From an uncultured Bacilli bacterium (GTDB lineage Bacteria; Bacillota_I; Bacilli_A; RF39; UBA660), in NCBI GenBank assembly GCA_910584255.1, contig CAJTXV010000019.1, positions 1 through 34,517 on the forward strand: 34,517 bases of DNA. The letters run 5' to 3'. Every line of letters begins with the position of its first letter. The first letter of the stretch is position 1. The position numbers and the translations under genes are program-made. The notes beneath the pieces are model-generated. The model saw nothing but the letters and a program-made list of their open reading frames with translations, was not told the origin of the DNA and did not search any database. Positions 1 through 8,071 of the stretch are shown one piece after another.

Positions 1-13
1 CAAATTAATATTT
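1..13 (+). repeat. Degenerate copy of junction element
   Basis: Reads CAAATTAATATTT, one mismatch from the plus-orientation form CAAATTACTATTT found elsewhere. It lies about 60 bases beyond the stop of the SRPBCC gene, so it could mark the far end of that gene block. Because it sits at the window edge and is imperfect, chance is possible. Confidence 0.3.
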
Positions 14-76
14 TTTACCACTTATTTAGGTGTCACATCATTGACAACTAAACAATCTACTCATTAAACTTATCTA

Positions 77-475
77 TTACTTATTTAATTCTTTTTCTAA
101 ATCTTTCATATATCTTTTTTGTTGTCTATTCAAATAAGTTTTTGCTAATAACTTCATTATGAAATTATTAGTTTCTATTTTTTCTGTAAAATCCAATAAC
201 ACATTTCCATTATCTAACTTTTTAAATATTCCTATCCAGTTACCTTTAATATTAGTATTTTCTATATCAAATTTATATTCTTTTAATTTTTCTTTTGAAG
301 TAATTGTGAAATAAGTAGGATAATTATTTTTAGCATATTCTATAAAATGTTTATCATCAATTATTTCAATTTTTGACAAATCACTTCTCCAAGAATAGTT
401 TGTATTATCAGTTATAATGTTCCATAACTTTTCGATATCACAATTAAATTCTTTTTTTACATTTGACTTAATCAT
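77..475 (-). CDS. SRPBCC-family (START-like) small-molecule binding protein
   Basis: A 132-residue soluble protein. The opening pattern (alternating strand, then DIEKLWNIITD and a WRSD segment) and the closing long helix (MKLLAKTYLNRQQKRYMKDL) are the usual order of the SRPBCC/polyketide-cyclase-like helix-grip fold, in which a hydrophobic cavity binds a lipid or other small molecule. No catalytic residues can be named and the ligand is unknown. The start is supported by AGGAGT 5-6 bases upstream of ATG. It follows the lipoprotein gene after a gap of about 28 bases that holds a perfect-palindrome copy of the junction element, so the two are probably co-transcribed. The family call rests on overall pattern, not on a unique motif. 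Confidence 0.65.
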   Translation of the reverse strand: MIKSNVKKEFNCDIEKLWNIITDNTNYSWRSDLSKIEIIDDKHFIEYAKNNYPTYFTITSKEKLKEYKFDIENTNIKGNWIGIFKKLDNGNVLLDFTEKIETNNFIMKLLAKTYLNRQQKRYMKDLEKELNK

Positions 476-486
476 ATTTAACTCCT

Positions 487-499
487 AAATTGCAATTTA
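487..499 (-). repeat. Junction element (lipoprotein / SRPBCC)
   Basis: Minus strand reads TAAATTGCAATTT directly followed by the AGGAGT ribosome-binding site of the SRPBCC gene. The inner 12 bases are a perfect palindrome. Same position relative to stop and Shine-Dalgarno as the copies at 9370, 9628 and 9869. Confidence 0.6.
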
Positions 500-503
500 A
501 TGG

Positions 504-1082
504 CTATTTAAATAACCTAATTACTTGATATATATAATTATCCTCATACTCCAAAAATCCAACAGAAATACCTTTTCCATTATTTGATGTTTTTTTCTTA
601 GAAGAAAGTTCTTTTGATTCTTTAATTAAATTATCGATTTCTTCATCAGTTAAATCATAATTGTTAGATTTTATTAAACACTTAACATATTTATGTGCTT
701 CGTTTTCATTATATTTATCTTTATGAAAATAAAGTGCACTCATACCAAGAATATCTTTATCCTTATCTCCTGTAAATTCAACAGGTTGCAATAAATAAGA
801 AATGTTTTCAGTTAAACCAAACCAATATGAATCATCTTCTATAGTTAAATAATCATCATAAGCTGGAGTATTTATTCCACCATCCATAATTTCAGTGTTA
901 AATTTAGCAATCATTATACTCACATTTTCTTTATCAACCCATCCATATTCTTCATAAGTTTTTTCTAAATTCTCCTTTTCCTCATCTAATTCTTTTTTAG
1001 AATTTTCCACCTTGCTTTCGCATCCAGTCATACCTAATAACAAAACTCCTAAAAATAAAATAGTTAATACAGTCTTTTTCAT
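504..1082 (-). CDS. Putative lipoprotein, function unknown
   Basis: About 192 residues from the chosen ATG, which has GGAGG 8 bases upstream; an in-frame start 30 bases earlier lacks such a site and would place ten residues before the signal peptide. The N-terminus is a type II signal peptide: MKK, a hydrophobic run, then LLGMTGC, with Cys as the lipidated residue. A charged, Lys/Glu-rich linker follows, and then a globular domain of about 130 residues with alternating charged and aromatic positions (SYWFGLTENISYLLQPVEF). I do not recognise the domain. It should be anchored to the outer face of the membrane. The gene sits just after the MATE terminator and before the SRPBCC gene. Confidence 0.75.
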   Translation of the reverse strand: MKKTVLTILFLGVLLLGMTGCESKVENSKKELDEEKENLEKTYEEYGWVDKENVSIMIAKFNTEIMDGGINTPAYDDYLTIEDDSYWFGLTENISYLLQPVEFTGDKDKDILGMSALYFHKDKYNENEAHKYVKCLIKSNNYDLTDEEIDNLIKESKELSSKKKTSNNGKGISVGFLEYEDNYIYQVIRLFK

Positions 1083-1101
1083 TTTTATTCCTCCATTCAA
1101 A

Positions 1102-1114
1102 CAAATTACCATTT
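1102..1114 (+). repeat. Junction element (upstream of lipoprotein gene)
   Basis: Exact CAAATTACCATTT on the plus strand, identical to the copy at 13739. On the coding (minus) strand it precedes the GGAGG of the lipoprotein gene and follows a TATAAT box (plus 1129-1134) placed right after the MATE terminator; the copy at 13739 has the same terminator, TATAAT, element, GGAG order. Confidence 0.6.
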
Positions 1115-1134
1115 ATTCTTCTATTTAATTATAT

Positions 1135-1168
1135 CAAAAAAAGAGTAAATCATAAACTAATCTACTCT
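1135..1168 (-). terminator. Intrinsic terminator of the MATE-kinase gene
   Basis: On the minus strand AGAGTAGAT pairs with ATTTACTCT, followed by a run of seven T. It starts about 14 bases after the MATE-kinase stop codon. Confidence 0.7.
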
Positions 1169-1181
1169 AAAGAATTCATTT

Positions 1182-3149
1182 TTATTTTTTATTTTTTATA
1201 AATTCACATATTATTTGTGTTGTCTTTTCAACACCAATTGAAGAATCAATACATACGTCGTAATTATTTACATTTCCAAAAGTATTATTAGAAATTAGTT
1301 TGTAATAACTAGCTCGATTTTTATCAGATTTATGGATATTCTTTTTAGCATCACACTCACTATCCCCATACATTTCCATAACACTATGAATTCGATATTC
1401 TTCTGGAGCATAAATAAATATTCTGATGACATTCTTATAATTTCTTAAAATATAGTCTGCTGCCCTACCAACAATAACACAAGAACCTTTTTCTGCTATT
1501 TTCTTAATAACCTTTTCCTGTGCTTCTATTGCATATTTAGCAGGTGTTGTAGTTAAGTATAAGTCATGTAATATATTACTTTTTTGATTTAATTTAGAAA
1601 TAAACTCTTTATCTAAACCACTCTCCTCTGCTGCAATAGCAGTTAATTCTTTATAGTAATATGGAATACCTAACTTTTTAGCAACTTGCTCCCCAATATA
1701 TTTTCCACGAGAACCATGCATTCCGCTAATTGTAATAATTAAACCATCTTTACTATCTAGTATTTTAACCTTTTCACTTGATGCAACTTCTTCTTTTTCT
1801 AATTTACTAAAGAATAAAACAAGTAAAATTACAGTAATAATAATTCCAATTAAGTCTGCAATAGGTGCCGCATATAACGCACCTTCAACACCCATATATT
1901 TTGGTAGAATAATTACTAATGGAACAAATAATACAATATCACGGGTAAGTGATACAATAGATGATTTTACTGGATTACCAACTGCTTGAAAGAAAATACT
2001 ACTTATCTTAATTGTACAAGTAAATACTATAAAGAATAAGAATATTCTAAATGTTTTGATAGCAAATTCCATATAAAGTTCAGATTCTGTACCAAACATC
2101 TTAATTATGATACTAGGACATAATTCAAATAAAAGCATAGATAAAAAACCAACAATAACTGTTGAAATTAAAGCGAGTTTAAATGTTTTCTTAACTCTAT
2201 CATAAGACTTTGCTCCATAATTATATCCAAGTATTGGTTGAGCTCCTAATATAATTCCAACCGCTATATTGATAACAATGGTAAATACTTTCATACATAT
2301 ACCAATAACTGCAATAGGTATGTCTGCACCATATTTAGACTGTGCCCCACATTTTGCTAACATAATATTACATACTAAACTAATAATTACAATACTCATT
2401 TGTGTAATAAATGTAGATACTCCTAGTTTAATAACATTACTAAAAATACCAAAGTTTACTTTTAAACTAGACCATTCAAGTTTAAATGTCTTTGTCTTAG
2501 TAAAATAAATTATTGATACAATAAGTGATAAACATTGTCCAATTACTGTTGCCCATGCAGCACCTCCAATTCCCCACTTAAATACAAATATAAAAATTGG
2601 ATCTAGAATTATATTTGTAATTGCTCCAATAAGAGTTGAGCCACAAGAAAATCCAGGACTACCATCTGCTCTTATAATTGCATTCATTCCATTAGCCATC
2701 ATATAAACTGGAGTGAATATTAAAATGATTCTAAAATAATCCTGTGCTATTGGTAAAGTTACTTCACTAGCACCAAATAAGAATAATAAATTATTCATAA
2801 ATAAGAATCCTAAAATACAAAAAAGAATACTTATAATGAAATTAATTAAAATTCCATTTCCAATTGCAATGTGAGCATTTTTCGTATCTTTTCTTCCTTG
2901 ACATAAAGACAGATACGCAGCAGAACCATCTCCAATTGCCCATGCAAATGCAACAGAAATAATTGTAATAGGAAATACAATACTTGTTGCTGCATTTCCC
3001 AAATAACCAAGTTCACTATTTCCAATAAATATTTGATCCACAATATTATAAAGTGAACTGATAAGTAATGATAAAATACAAGGAATAGAAAATTTTAATA
3101 ATAATTTTGAAACTTTTTCTTTTCCAAGATATTTATTGCTACCTTCCAT
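1182..3149 (-). CDS. MATE efflux transporter fused to a cytidylate-kinase-like domain
   Basis: 655 residues. Residues 1 to about 450 are a complete MATE (NorM/MepA-type) transporter with roughly twelve membrane segments, starting with the family's typical KEKVSKLLLKFSIPCI and including the NAIIRADGSP segment between the repeats. MATE proteins expel drugs or metabolites using a Na+ or H+ gradient. From residue about 468 (DGLIITISGMHGSRGK) to the end is a cytosolic domain resembling the cytidylate-kinase-like family (Cytidylate_kin2): a Gly-rich nucleotide-binding loop near residues 475-483, CVIVGRAADYIL, and an Arg/Lys-rich lid region. MATE proteins are usually 440-470 residues, so the extension of about 190 residues is a true fusion in one reading frame. 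GGAGG precedes ATG. A promoter and a structured leader lie upstream. Substrate is unknown. Confidence 0.88.
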   Translation of the reverse strand: MEGSNKYLGKEKVSKLLLKFSIPCILSLLISSLYNIVDQIFIGNSELGYLGNAATSIVFPITIISVAFAWAIGDGSAAYLSLCQGRKDTKNAHIAIGNGILINFIISILFCILGFLFMNNLLFLFGASEVTLPIAQDYFRIILIFTPVYMMANGMNAIIRADGSPGFSCGSTLIGAITNIILDPIFIFVFKWGIGGAAWATVIGQCLSLIVSIIYFTKTKTFKLEWSSLKVNFGIFSNVIKLGVSTFITQMSIVIISLVCNIMLAKCGAQSKYGADIPIAVIGICMKVFTIVINIAVGIILGAQPILGYNYGAKSYDRVKKTFKLALISTVIVGFLSMLLFELCPSIIIKMFGTESELYMEFAIKTFRIFLFFIVFTCTIKISSIFFQAVGNPVKSSIVSLTRDIVLFVPLVIILPKYMGVEGALYAAPIADLIGIIITVILLVLFFSKLEKEEVASSEKVKILDSKDGLIITISGMHGSRGKYIGEQVAKKLGIPYYYKELTAIAAEESGLDKEFISKLNQKSNILHDLYLTTTPAKYAIEAQEKVIKKIAEKGSCVIVGRAADYILRNYKNVIRIFIYAPEEYRIHSVMEMYGDSECDAKKNIHKSDKNRASYYKLISNNTFGNVNNYDVCIDSSIGVEKTTQIICEFIKNKK

Positions 3150-3240
3150 AATTTTCCTCCTTCTGATTGCGACCCTCTTTGGGCATTAAAAAATGCGCAA
3201 AAACATTGTCTGTTTCTACGCATTTAAGCTGGGTCGACTT
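3150..3240 (-). promoter_or_regulatory. Structured 5' leader RNA, candidate riboswitch or attenuator
   Basis: Predicted transcription would begin near 3239, directly at the first stem. Minus-strand CGACCC (close to the RNA start) pairs with GGGTCG just before the ribosome-binding site, enclosing a long hairpin: AAATGCG with CGCATTT, extended by AGAAACA with TGTTTTT around a GACAA loop, and followed by a T-run, so this hairpin could also act as a terminator. The closing GGGT could instead pair with a nearby GCCC (GCCC-AAAGA-GGGT), giving two exclusive folds. Guanidine-IV (mepA-motif) riboswitches are known to precede MATE genes, but I cannot match this leader to that consensus by eye. Confidence 0.5.
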
Positions 3241-3244
3241 AATC

Positions 3245-3273
3245 ATTTTATCACTTTTTTAAATTTTTTGTAA
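3245..3273 (-). promoter_or_regulatory. Sigma-A promoter of the MATE-kinase gene
   Basis: Minus strand -35 TTACAA (3273-3268), 17-base spacer, -10 TAAAAT (3250-3245). It would start transcription at the first stem of the leader RNA. Confidence 0.5.
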
Positions 3274-3314
3274 GTTTTTTTTTGCTAATTTTACTAGATA
3301 AATTATTTGTCGAA

Positions 3315-4268
3315 CTAATACCAATCGTGTTTTTCATTACGATCTAATTCTTTTATTTTATTCATTTCCGCATCTGTTAATTGAAAATGATAAACTTGTG
3401 TATTTTCTTTTATATGACTTGGATTACTAGAACCTGGTATTACTACAACAGCCCTTTGTAAATTCCATCTAAGTATTATTTGAGCGACTGTTACATTATG
3501 ACTTTTAGCAATTTCCATTAACACTTCATTATTAAGAAGTTCTTTTGTATAGCCACGACCTCCAAAAGGATACCATCCTTGAACTACTATTCCTAAACTT
3601 TGGATAAAGGGGACAACATCCTTTTCTTGATAAAAGGGATGAATTTCATTTTGAACTAATGCTGGAGTTATATTAACTTTTGGTAGAAAATCTTTTAATT
3701 CCTTCTCATACCAATTAGATAAGCCAATAGAACGGATTTTGCCTTGAAGAACATATTTTTCCATCACTTTATAAGCTTCCACATCATTTGTTCCTGGATG
3801 ATGAAGTAACATCATATCAATATAATCTACACCTAATTTTTCAAAAGCAATTTCTATTGCATCACTCGGATGATCGTATTGATTAGTATAAAGTTTAGTA
3901 GTTACAAATATTTCTTCTCGTGGTACTTTTGAATCTTTTATAGCTCGACCAATTTCTTCTTCATTTGAATACATATATGCTGTATCAATAAGTCTGACTC
4001 CAGAGTTTAGTGCACTTATAATAGAATTATAAGCAACCTCTCCTGTTAAACTATAAGTTCCAATTCCATTGATTGGCATAACATAACCACTGTTTAACTG
4101 AACTGTTCTTGTTTCAAAATTAAATTTATTATCATGTGATTTGTTTTGTAATTCTTTTATTACATCCTTATCCATAATTGGTTTCTCCTCACTGTAGCCT
4201 GACATAAGATATATCAAAATACCAAATGCTAATAAAATGATACTAAAAATTAAATATTGCTTTTTCAT
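3315..4268 (-). CDS. Membrane-anchored aldo/keto reductase
   Basis: About 317 residues: one hydrophobic N-terminal segment (YLIFSIILLAFGILIYLM), a linker of about 30 residues, then a full aldo/keto reductase barrel. The catalytic tetrad is visible: Asp and Tyr in RLIDTAYMYSNE, Lys in TTKLY, His in LLHHPG. The C-terminal IPGSSNPSHIKEN is the usual NADP(H)-binding segment. Most bacterial members are soluble and about 280 residues, so the anchor is an addition. ATG at 4268 is chosen because the MKK-hydrophobic start is typical; another ATG at 4277 is in frame, and neither has a strong ribosome-binding site. It follows the hydrolase gene with stop and start almost touching, so it is probably translationally coupled and part of the LysR-adjacent operon. 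Confidence 0.85.
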   Translation of the reverse strand: MKKQYLIFSIILLAFGILIYLMSGYSEEKPIMDKDVIKELQNKSHDNKFNFETRTVQLNSGYVMPINGIGTYSLTGEVAYNSIISALNSGVRLIDTAYMYSNEEEIGRAIKDSKVPREEIFVTTKLYTNQYDHPSDAIEIAFEKLGVDYIDMMLLHHPGTNDVEAYKVMEKYVLQGKIRSIGLSNWYEKELKDFLPKVNITPALVQNEIHPFYQEKDVVPFIQSLGIVVQGWYPFGGRGYTKELLNNEVLMEIAKSHNVTVAQIILRWNLQRAVVVIPGSSNPSHIKENTQVYHFQLTDAEMNKIKELDRNEKHDWY

Positions 4269-4269
4269 A

Positions 4270-5254
4270 TTACACATGCTTTTTTATGAATTTTTCCATT
4301 TGATCAAATGGTATAATATTTAAATTATCATATAAATCAGTATGAACCGCTCCTGGTATAATCATTAATTGTTTATTTTTTGTATATTTACTATTCGTTA
4401 TCATATCTTCATAAGCTTCTTTACTAAAATAACAAGAATGTGCTTTCTCGCCATGAATAATTAATACTGCACTTCTAATTTCTTTGGAGAATGTATGTTC
4501 AGGTGTATTAATAAATGACAATGCTGAGGTCATATTCCATCCACCATTAGAGTTTAAACTTCTTTCATGATATGCTCTTCCTTTATAATATTCACTATAA
4601 TCTTTTACAAAAAATGGAGAATCTTCAGGAACTGGTAGTTCTACACATCCCACCTAATTTATAGTCACCATTTTTATAATCTTCTACTCTTTGCTTATTT
4701 AAATCCATCTTTAATTGATATAATGAATCTTCTGTATTGGCATTAAAATAACCATCATGATTCACCTTACTCATATTATACATTGTTGAACATATTGTAA
4801 CTTTAATTCTTGTATCAATACTTGAGGCATTTAAAGCAATCCCACCCCAACCACAAATCCCTATGATACTAATTTTTTCTGCATCTACATTATCAAGTGT
4901 ACATAAATAATCAATGGACGCCTGAAAATCCTCAGTATTAATGTCAGGAGATGCAACATATCTAGGAATACCACTGGATTCACCAGTAAAGGATGGATCA
5001 AATGCAATTGTTAAAAATCCTCTTTCAGCCATCTTCATTGCATATAAACCACTACATTGTTCTTTAACTGCCCCAAATGGTCCACACACTGAGATTGCTG
5101 GTAATTTTCCTTCATAGTTTTTTGGTTCATATTGATCTGCTACTAATGTAAATCCAAATCTTGTATGAAACGTTACTTTTTTGTGATTAACTTGATCACT
5201 TAATTTAAATGTTTTATCCCATTCAGTTACTAAATATAATTGTTTTTCTTTCAT
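4270..5254 (-). pseudogene. Alpha/beta hydrolase, frameshifted
   Basis: Two overlapping frames together give one alpha/beta hydrolase of about 320 residues. The upstream part (5254 to about 4650) holds the core with nucleophile elbow GICGWGG (Cys in the nucleophile place, as in dienelactone-hydrolase-like members) and ends YKLGGM then junk. The downstream part (4653-4270) continues CVELPVPEDSPFF, LNSNGGWNMTSALSF, VLIIHGEKAHS and the catalytic-His segment PGAVHTDLYD. The break is at TTAGGTGGGATGTG near 4650 and one inserted or lost base restores the frame. The second frame would need a GTG start with no ribosome-binding site, so separate translation is unlikely. The gene is divergent from the LysR gene. 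Sequencing error is an alternative. Confidence 0.82.
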
Positions 5255-5442
5255 ATTTCTCCTCTTTCCTTTATATTTTAATTTTTAAATATTCTTCTAT
5301 TGGTCTACTACGAAACTACTATCTTTTAAATTTCTTACAGAAAATTCATTTTTTATTTTAAAACCTCTCGAAAAAAATCTATTATTCCCTTTCAATAGTA
5401 TTTTATTTCAAAATTAGTATAATAACAAATACTTATATTTAA

Positions 5443-5474
5443 TATCATGACATGCTTGAAATGTATATCATGAT
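5443..5474 (+). promoter_or_regulatory. Candidate LysR operator in the divergent promoter region
   Basis: TATCATGA (5443-5450) and TATCATGATA (5465-5474) form an inverted-repeat pair 14 bases apart, followed by AT-rich TATTATATTATAAAT, which can serve as the -10 region of the LysR gene. LysR-type proteins usually bind such sites between themselves and the divergent target. The rest of the 5255-5501 gap shows no gene. Confidence 0.4.
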
Positions 5475-5501
5475 ATTATATTATAAATATGAGGTGCTAC
5501 G

Positions 5502-6335
5502 ATGGAAATAAGAGTTTTAAAGTATTTTTTAGTTGTTGCTAGAGAACAAAATATCACGAAAGCAGCAAATTACCTTCATTTAACACAACCAACTTTATCA
5601 AGACAAATTAAAGACCTAGAAGATGAATTAGGGAAAAAACTATTAATTCGTGGAAGTCATAAGGTGACTCTAACAGAAGAAGGAATGCTGTTTAGAAAAA
5701 GAGCGGAACAAATTATCGACATGGTTAGAAAAACAGAGGAAGAATTTTCTGTCATGGGTAATAATATAAGTGGAAGTATTTATATAGGCGCAGCCGAAAG
5801 TTATAATATGAAATATATTGCCAAAATAATTAAAGAGATACAAAATGATTATCCAGATATTCATTATCATTTATTTAGTGGTAATGAAGAAGATATCACA
5901 GATTTACTTGATAAAGGATTAATTGATTTTGGAATTTTAGCAGATCCTGCCAATATAACAAAATATGATTTTCTTCCTCTTCCAGAAAATGATATTTGGG
6001 GACTGATTATGAAAAGTGATTCTTTACTTGCTAAAAAAAAGTATATTACTAAAAAAGATTTACTAAACCTTCCTCTACTTTGTTCTAGACAAGCTATAAA
6101 AAAAGACGGAAAGCACAACGATTTAATTCATTGGTTTGAGAATGACTTTGAGAAACTAAATATCATAGGCACATTCGATCTTGTATACAATGCTTCTATT
6201 TTAGTAAATGAAGGTGTTGGTTATGCAATCGCATTTGATAAATTAGTGAATAAAAATGAGTACACTAATTTATGTTTCAAGCCCTTATATCCAATCATAG
6301 AATCTAAGTTAAATATAGTATGGAAAAGCAAATGA
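5502..6335 (+). CDS. LysR-family transcriptional regulator, C-terminus frameshifted
   Basis: 277 residues. Residues 1-60 are the LysR winged helix-turn-helix (MEIRVLKYFLVVAREQNITKAA, LHLTQPTLSRQIKDLE, LGKKLLIR), followed by the two-lobed effector-binding domain. GAGGTG lies 5 bases before ATG. The reading frame ends early: after IVWKSK the +1/-1 neighbouring frame (6326-6388) continues QMIFSAPAQELLNRLQNKI and stops, which is the normal LysR tail of about 20 residues. Adding one A to the AAAA run at 6324-6327 restores it. The loss may still leave a working protein. By position it should control the divergent hydrolase and aldo/keto reductase, whose hydrolase is also frameshifted. Confidence 0.9.
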   Translation: MEIRVLKYFLVVAREQNITKAANYLHLTQPTLSRQIKDLEDELGKKLLIRGSHKVTLTEEGMLFRKRAEQIIDMVRKTEEEFSVMGNNISGSIYIGAAESYNMKYIAKIIKEIQNDYPDIHYHLFSGNEEDITDLLDKGLIDFGILADPANITKYDFLPLPENDIWGLIMKSDSLLAKKKYITKKDLLNLPLLCSRQAIKKDGKHNDLIHWFENDFEKLNIIGTFDLVYNASILVNEGVGYAIAFDKLVNKNEYTNLCFKPLYPIIESKLNIVWKSK

Positions 6336-6485
6336 TATTTTCTGCACCAGCACAAGAACTTTTAAATAGACTTCAAAACAAAATATAAAAAAGTTGTAAT
6401 GAATGAAATGCACCCTTTAGGATAGACATCATAATTACAGCTTTCTTGATTAAATTGATTATAGAAATTTAAAAAACTTTATATC

Positions 6486-6506
6486 TTAAAAGACATTTAC
6501 TTTTAA
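6486..6506 (+). terminator. Weak hairpin between convergent genes
   Basis: TTAAAAG pairs with CTTTTAA around a 7-base loop and is followed by a T-rich stretch. All pairs but one are A-T, so it is a weak candidate terminator for the LysR gene. Confidence 0.25.
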
Positions 6507-6510
6507 AATT

Positions 6511-6915
6511 TTATTTTTCACAGGTATATCCTTGTAGCTCCAAAGCACTTTTTAATTCGTTATAAGTGATATCTCTATCTAATCCAAGAGTATCAAAATA
6601 ACCATTACTCATTTTTGACCTTAATTGAATCCCATCTTTTGTACTGGATACTTCCATTTTACCACTAGCTTCCATTTGACTTATCAAAGCCTGTTTATTA
6701 TAATCACTTGGCACTGTTACATCAATAGTCTCATACATGCTCCTAACCTTATGACCATTTATTTTGATTTTCAATGTAGTTTTACTTTCCATTCCATAAA
6801 AGTCATCATTAACACTACAAAGCAATGTCTTTGTCTTTTTAGCATCTTTAATACCAACCATAATTAATGCAAATATTACTACAACTACGATCATTACTAT
6901 ATGTCTTTGTTTCAT
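6511..6915 (-). CDS. Small membrane-anchored protein, unknown
   Basis: 134 residues. The N-terminus is one hydrophobic helix after MKQRH (IVMIVVVVIFALIMVGI), with the remainder predicted outside the membrane. The outer domain has two Cys (LLCSVN near the start and GYTCEK at the very end), a spacing that could form a disulfide. I do not recognise the family. It is the last gene of the run ccdA, thioredoxin, this gene, with gaps of only 5-12 bases, and GGGGGTG precedes ATG, so it probably shares the operon's redox job, perhaps as a thiol client or partner. That role is inference from position and the two Cys. Confidence 0.65.
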   Translation of the reverse strand: MKQRHIVMIVVVVIFALIMVGIKDAKKTKTLLCSVNDDFYGMESKTTLKIKINGHKVRSMYETIDVTVPSDYNKQALISQMEASGKMEVSSTKDGIQLRSKMSNGYFDTLGLDRDITYNELKSALELQGYTCEK

Positions 6916-6927
6916 AAAACACCCCCA

Positions 6928-7362
6928 CTATTCTAATTCTTTCATTATAGTTTCTTCATTCGTAGCACCTATAAAATTTTTAACGACTTTCCCATTTTTT
7001 ATAATAAGAATTGTTGGATACGCTTGAATATTATATTCCTTAACTACCCTCTCAGATTCCTTTTCACTAGCATTAACGCTAACTACTTTTATGTCCTTAT
7101 TATTTTTAGCAATATTAATCATAGTAGGAATCATGGTCAAACAAGGTGGACAACTATTAGAAAAAAACTCTAATATTACAGGTTGATCTGAATTTAATAC
7201 GATTTCTTCGAAATTAGAATCATTCACATGTACTATTCCGACGTCTTTCATATCTTCTTCATCTGCTGTTTCATTTCCTGCAAAATAATATAAAAAAGTT
7301 ATGCTTACTAAAGCAAGAATAAAAAGTGCAATTTCAATAATTAATTTTGTCTTATTTTTCAT
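6928..7362 (-). CDS. Membrane-anchored thioredoxin-like protein
   Basis: About 144 residues: an N-terminal membrane helix (LIIEIALFILALVSITFLYYF), then a thioredoxin fold facing outward. The active site reads FFSNSCPPCLTMIP, giving a CPPC redox motif, and YNIQAYPTILI carries the cis-Pro. Such proteins pass electrons from CcdA to proteins outside the cell membrane, or take part in cytochrome c or spore-coat thiol chemistry. ATG at 7362 is preferred; a GTG at 7374 is in frame but lies too close to its possible ribosome-binding site. It follows ccdA directly, which supports the pairing. Confidence 0.9.
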   Translation of the reverse strand: MKNKTKLIIEIALFILALVSITFLYYFAGNETADEEDMKDVGIVHVNDSNFEEIVLNSDQPVILEFFSNSCPPCLTMIPTMINIAKNNKDIKVVSVNASEKESERVVKEYNIQAYPTILIIKNGKVVKNFIGATNEETIMKELE

Positions 7363-7379
7363 TTCTATTTCCACATCCT

Positions 7380-8033
7380 TTATTTAAAAATTTCAATAAC
7401 TCCATTCATAACATTAAAGATACCATATAATACAAGAATAGATCCAGCAAATTTATTTATGATATTATAATGCTTCTTGATAAAATCAAAAGTGACTTTA
7501 ATCTTTTCCATAAATAAAGTAGTTATAATAAAAGGTAACCCTAACCCAATAGAATAAATAAGTAATAGTAATGCACCCTTTAAAATACTACCACTAGTAC
7601 TTGCCATGACCAAAGCAGATGATAAAAATGCCCCTATACAAGGAGTCCATGTCAATGAAAAAAGTATCCCAAATAGTATAGAAGTAAAAAGTGTTAAATC
7701 AGTATTTCTTCTTTTTATACCATTTGTTTTATTAAGAATTTTAATAAATATTACTTCCATATAATTTAGACCCATGACGATAAGAAGTAAACCCAATATT
7801 ATATTAATATAATTGGAATAACTATGGACTAATTTTCCAAAACTTCCTGCAAAAACACCTAAAAGTATAAAAATAATACTAAATCCGAATACAAAACCGA
7901 ATGAATTCATAATAGCCTTTTTAGTGCTTTTACTGTCAGACGCAAAATAGGATATATATACGGGTATTACTGGCAATACACATGGAGATATAAATGAGGC
8001 AATACCCTCAACGAACGTAATCAAAAAATCCAT
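7380..8033 (-). CDS. ccdA: CcdA-type thiol-electron transporter
   Basis: About 217 residues with six membrane segments, matching the CcdA/DsbD central domain. The two redox Cys are in the conserved places: FISPCVLPVIPVY in the first helix and SLTWTPCIGAFL in the fourth. The protein moves reducing power from cytosolic thioredoxin across the membrane. ATG at 8033 is chosen because AGGAGAGG lies 5 bases upstream; the longer frame from 8075 reads through a TnpB remnant and lacks a site. The next gene is an anchored thioredoxin, its natural electron acceptor. Confidence 0.92.
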   Translation of the reverse strand: MDFLITFVEGIASFISPCVLPVIPVYISYFASDSKSTKKAIMNSFGFVFGFSIIFILLGVFAGSFGKLVHSYSNYINIILGLLLIVMGLNYMEVIFIKILNKTNGIKRRNTDLTLFTSILFGILFSLTWTPCIGAFLSSALVMASTSGSILKGALLLLIYSIGLGLPFIITTLFMEKIKVTFDFIKKHYNIINKFAGSILVLYGIFNVMNGVIEIFK

Positions 8034-8071
8034 ACAAACCTCTCCTAATCGTGAACCACCTATGATTGAAA

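Noticed and set aside
2269..2508. Plus-strand open frame opposite the MATE gene
   Set aside because: Complement of a long conserved coding region; no ribosome-binding site or recognisable domain.
3150..3240. Naming the leader a guanidine-IV riboswitch
   Set aside because: The gene context fits, but I cannot match the conserved nucleotides by eye, so only a generic candidate is claimed.
4270..4653. Downstream hydrolase half as an independent gene
   Set aside because: It would start at GTG without a ribosome-binding site and begins in the middle of the fold.
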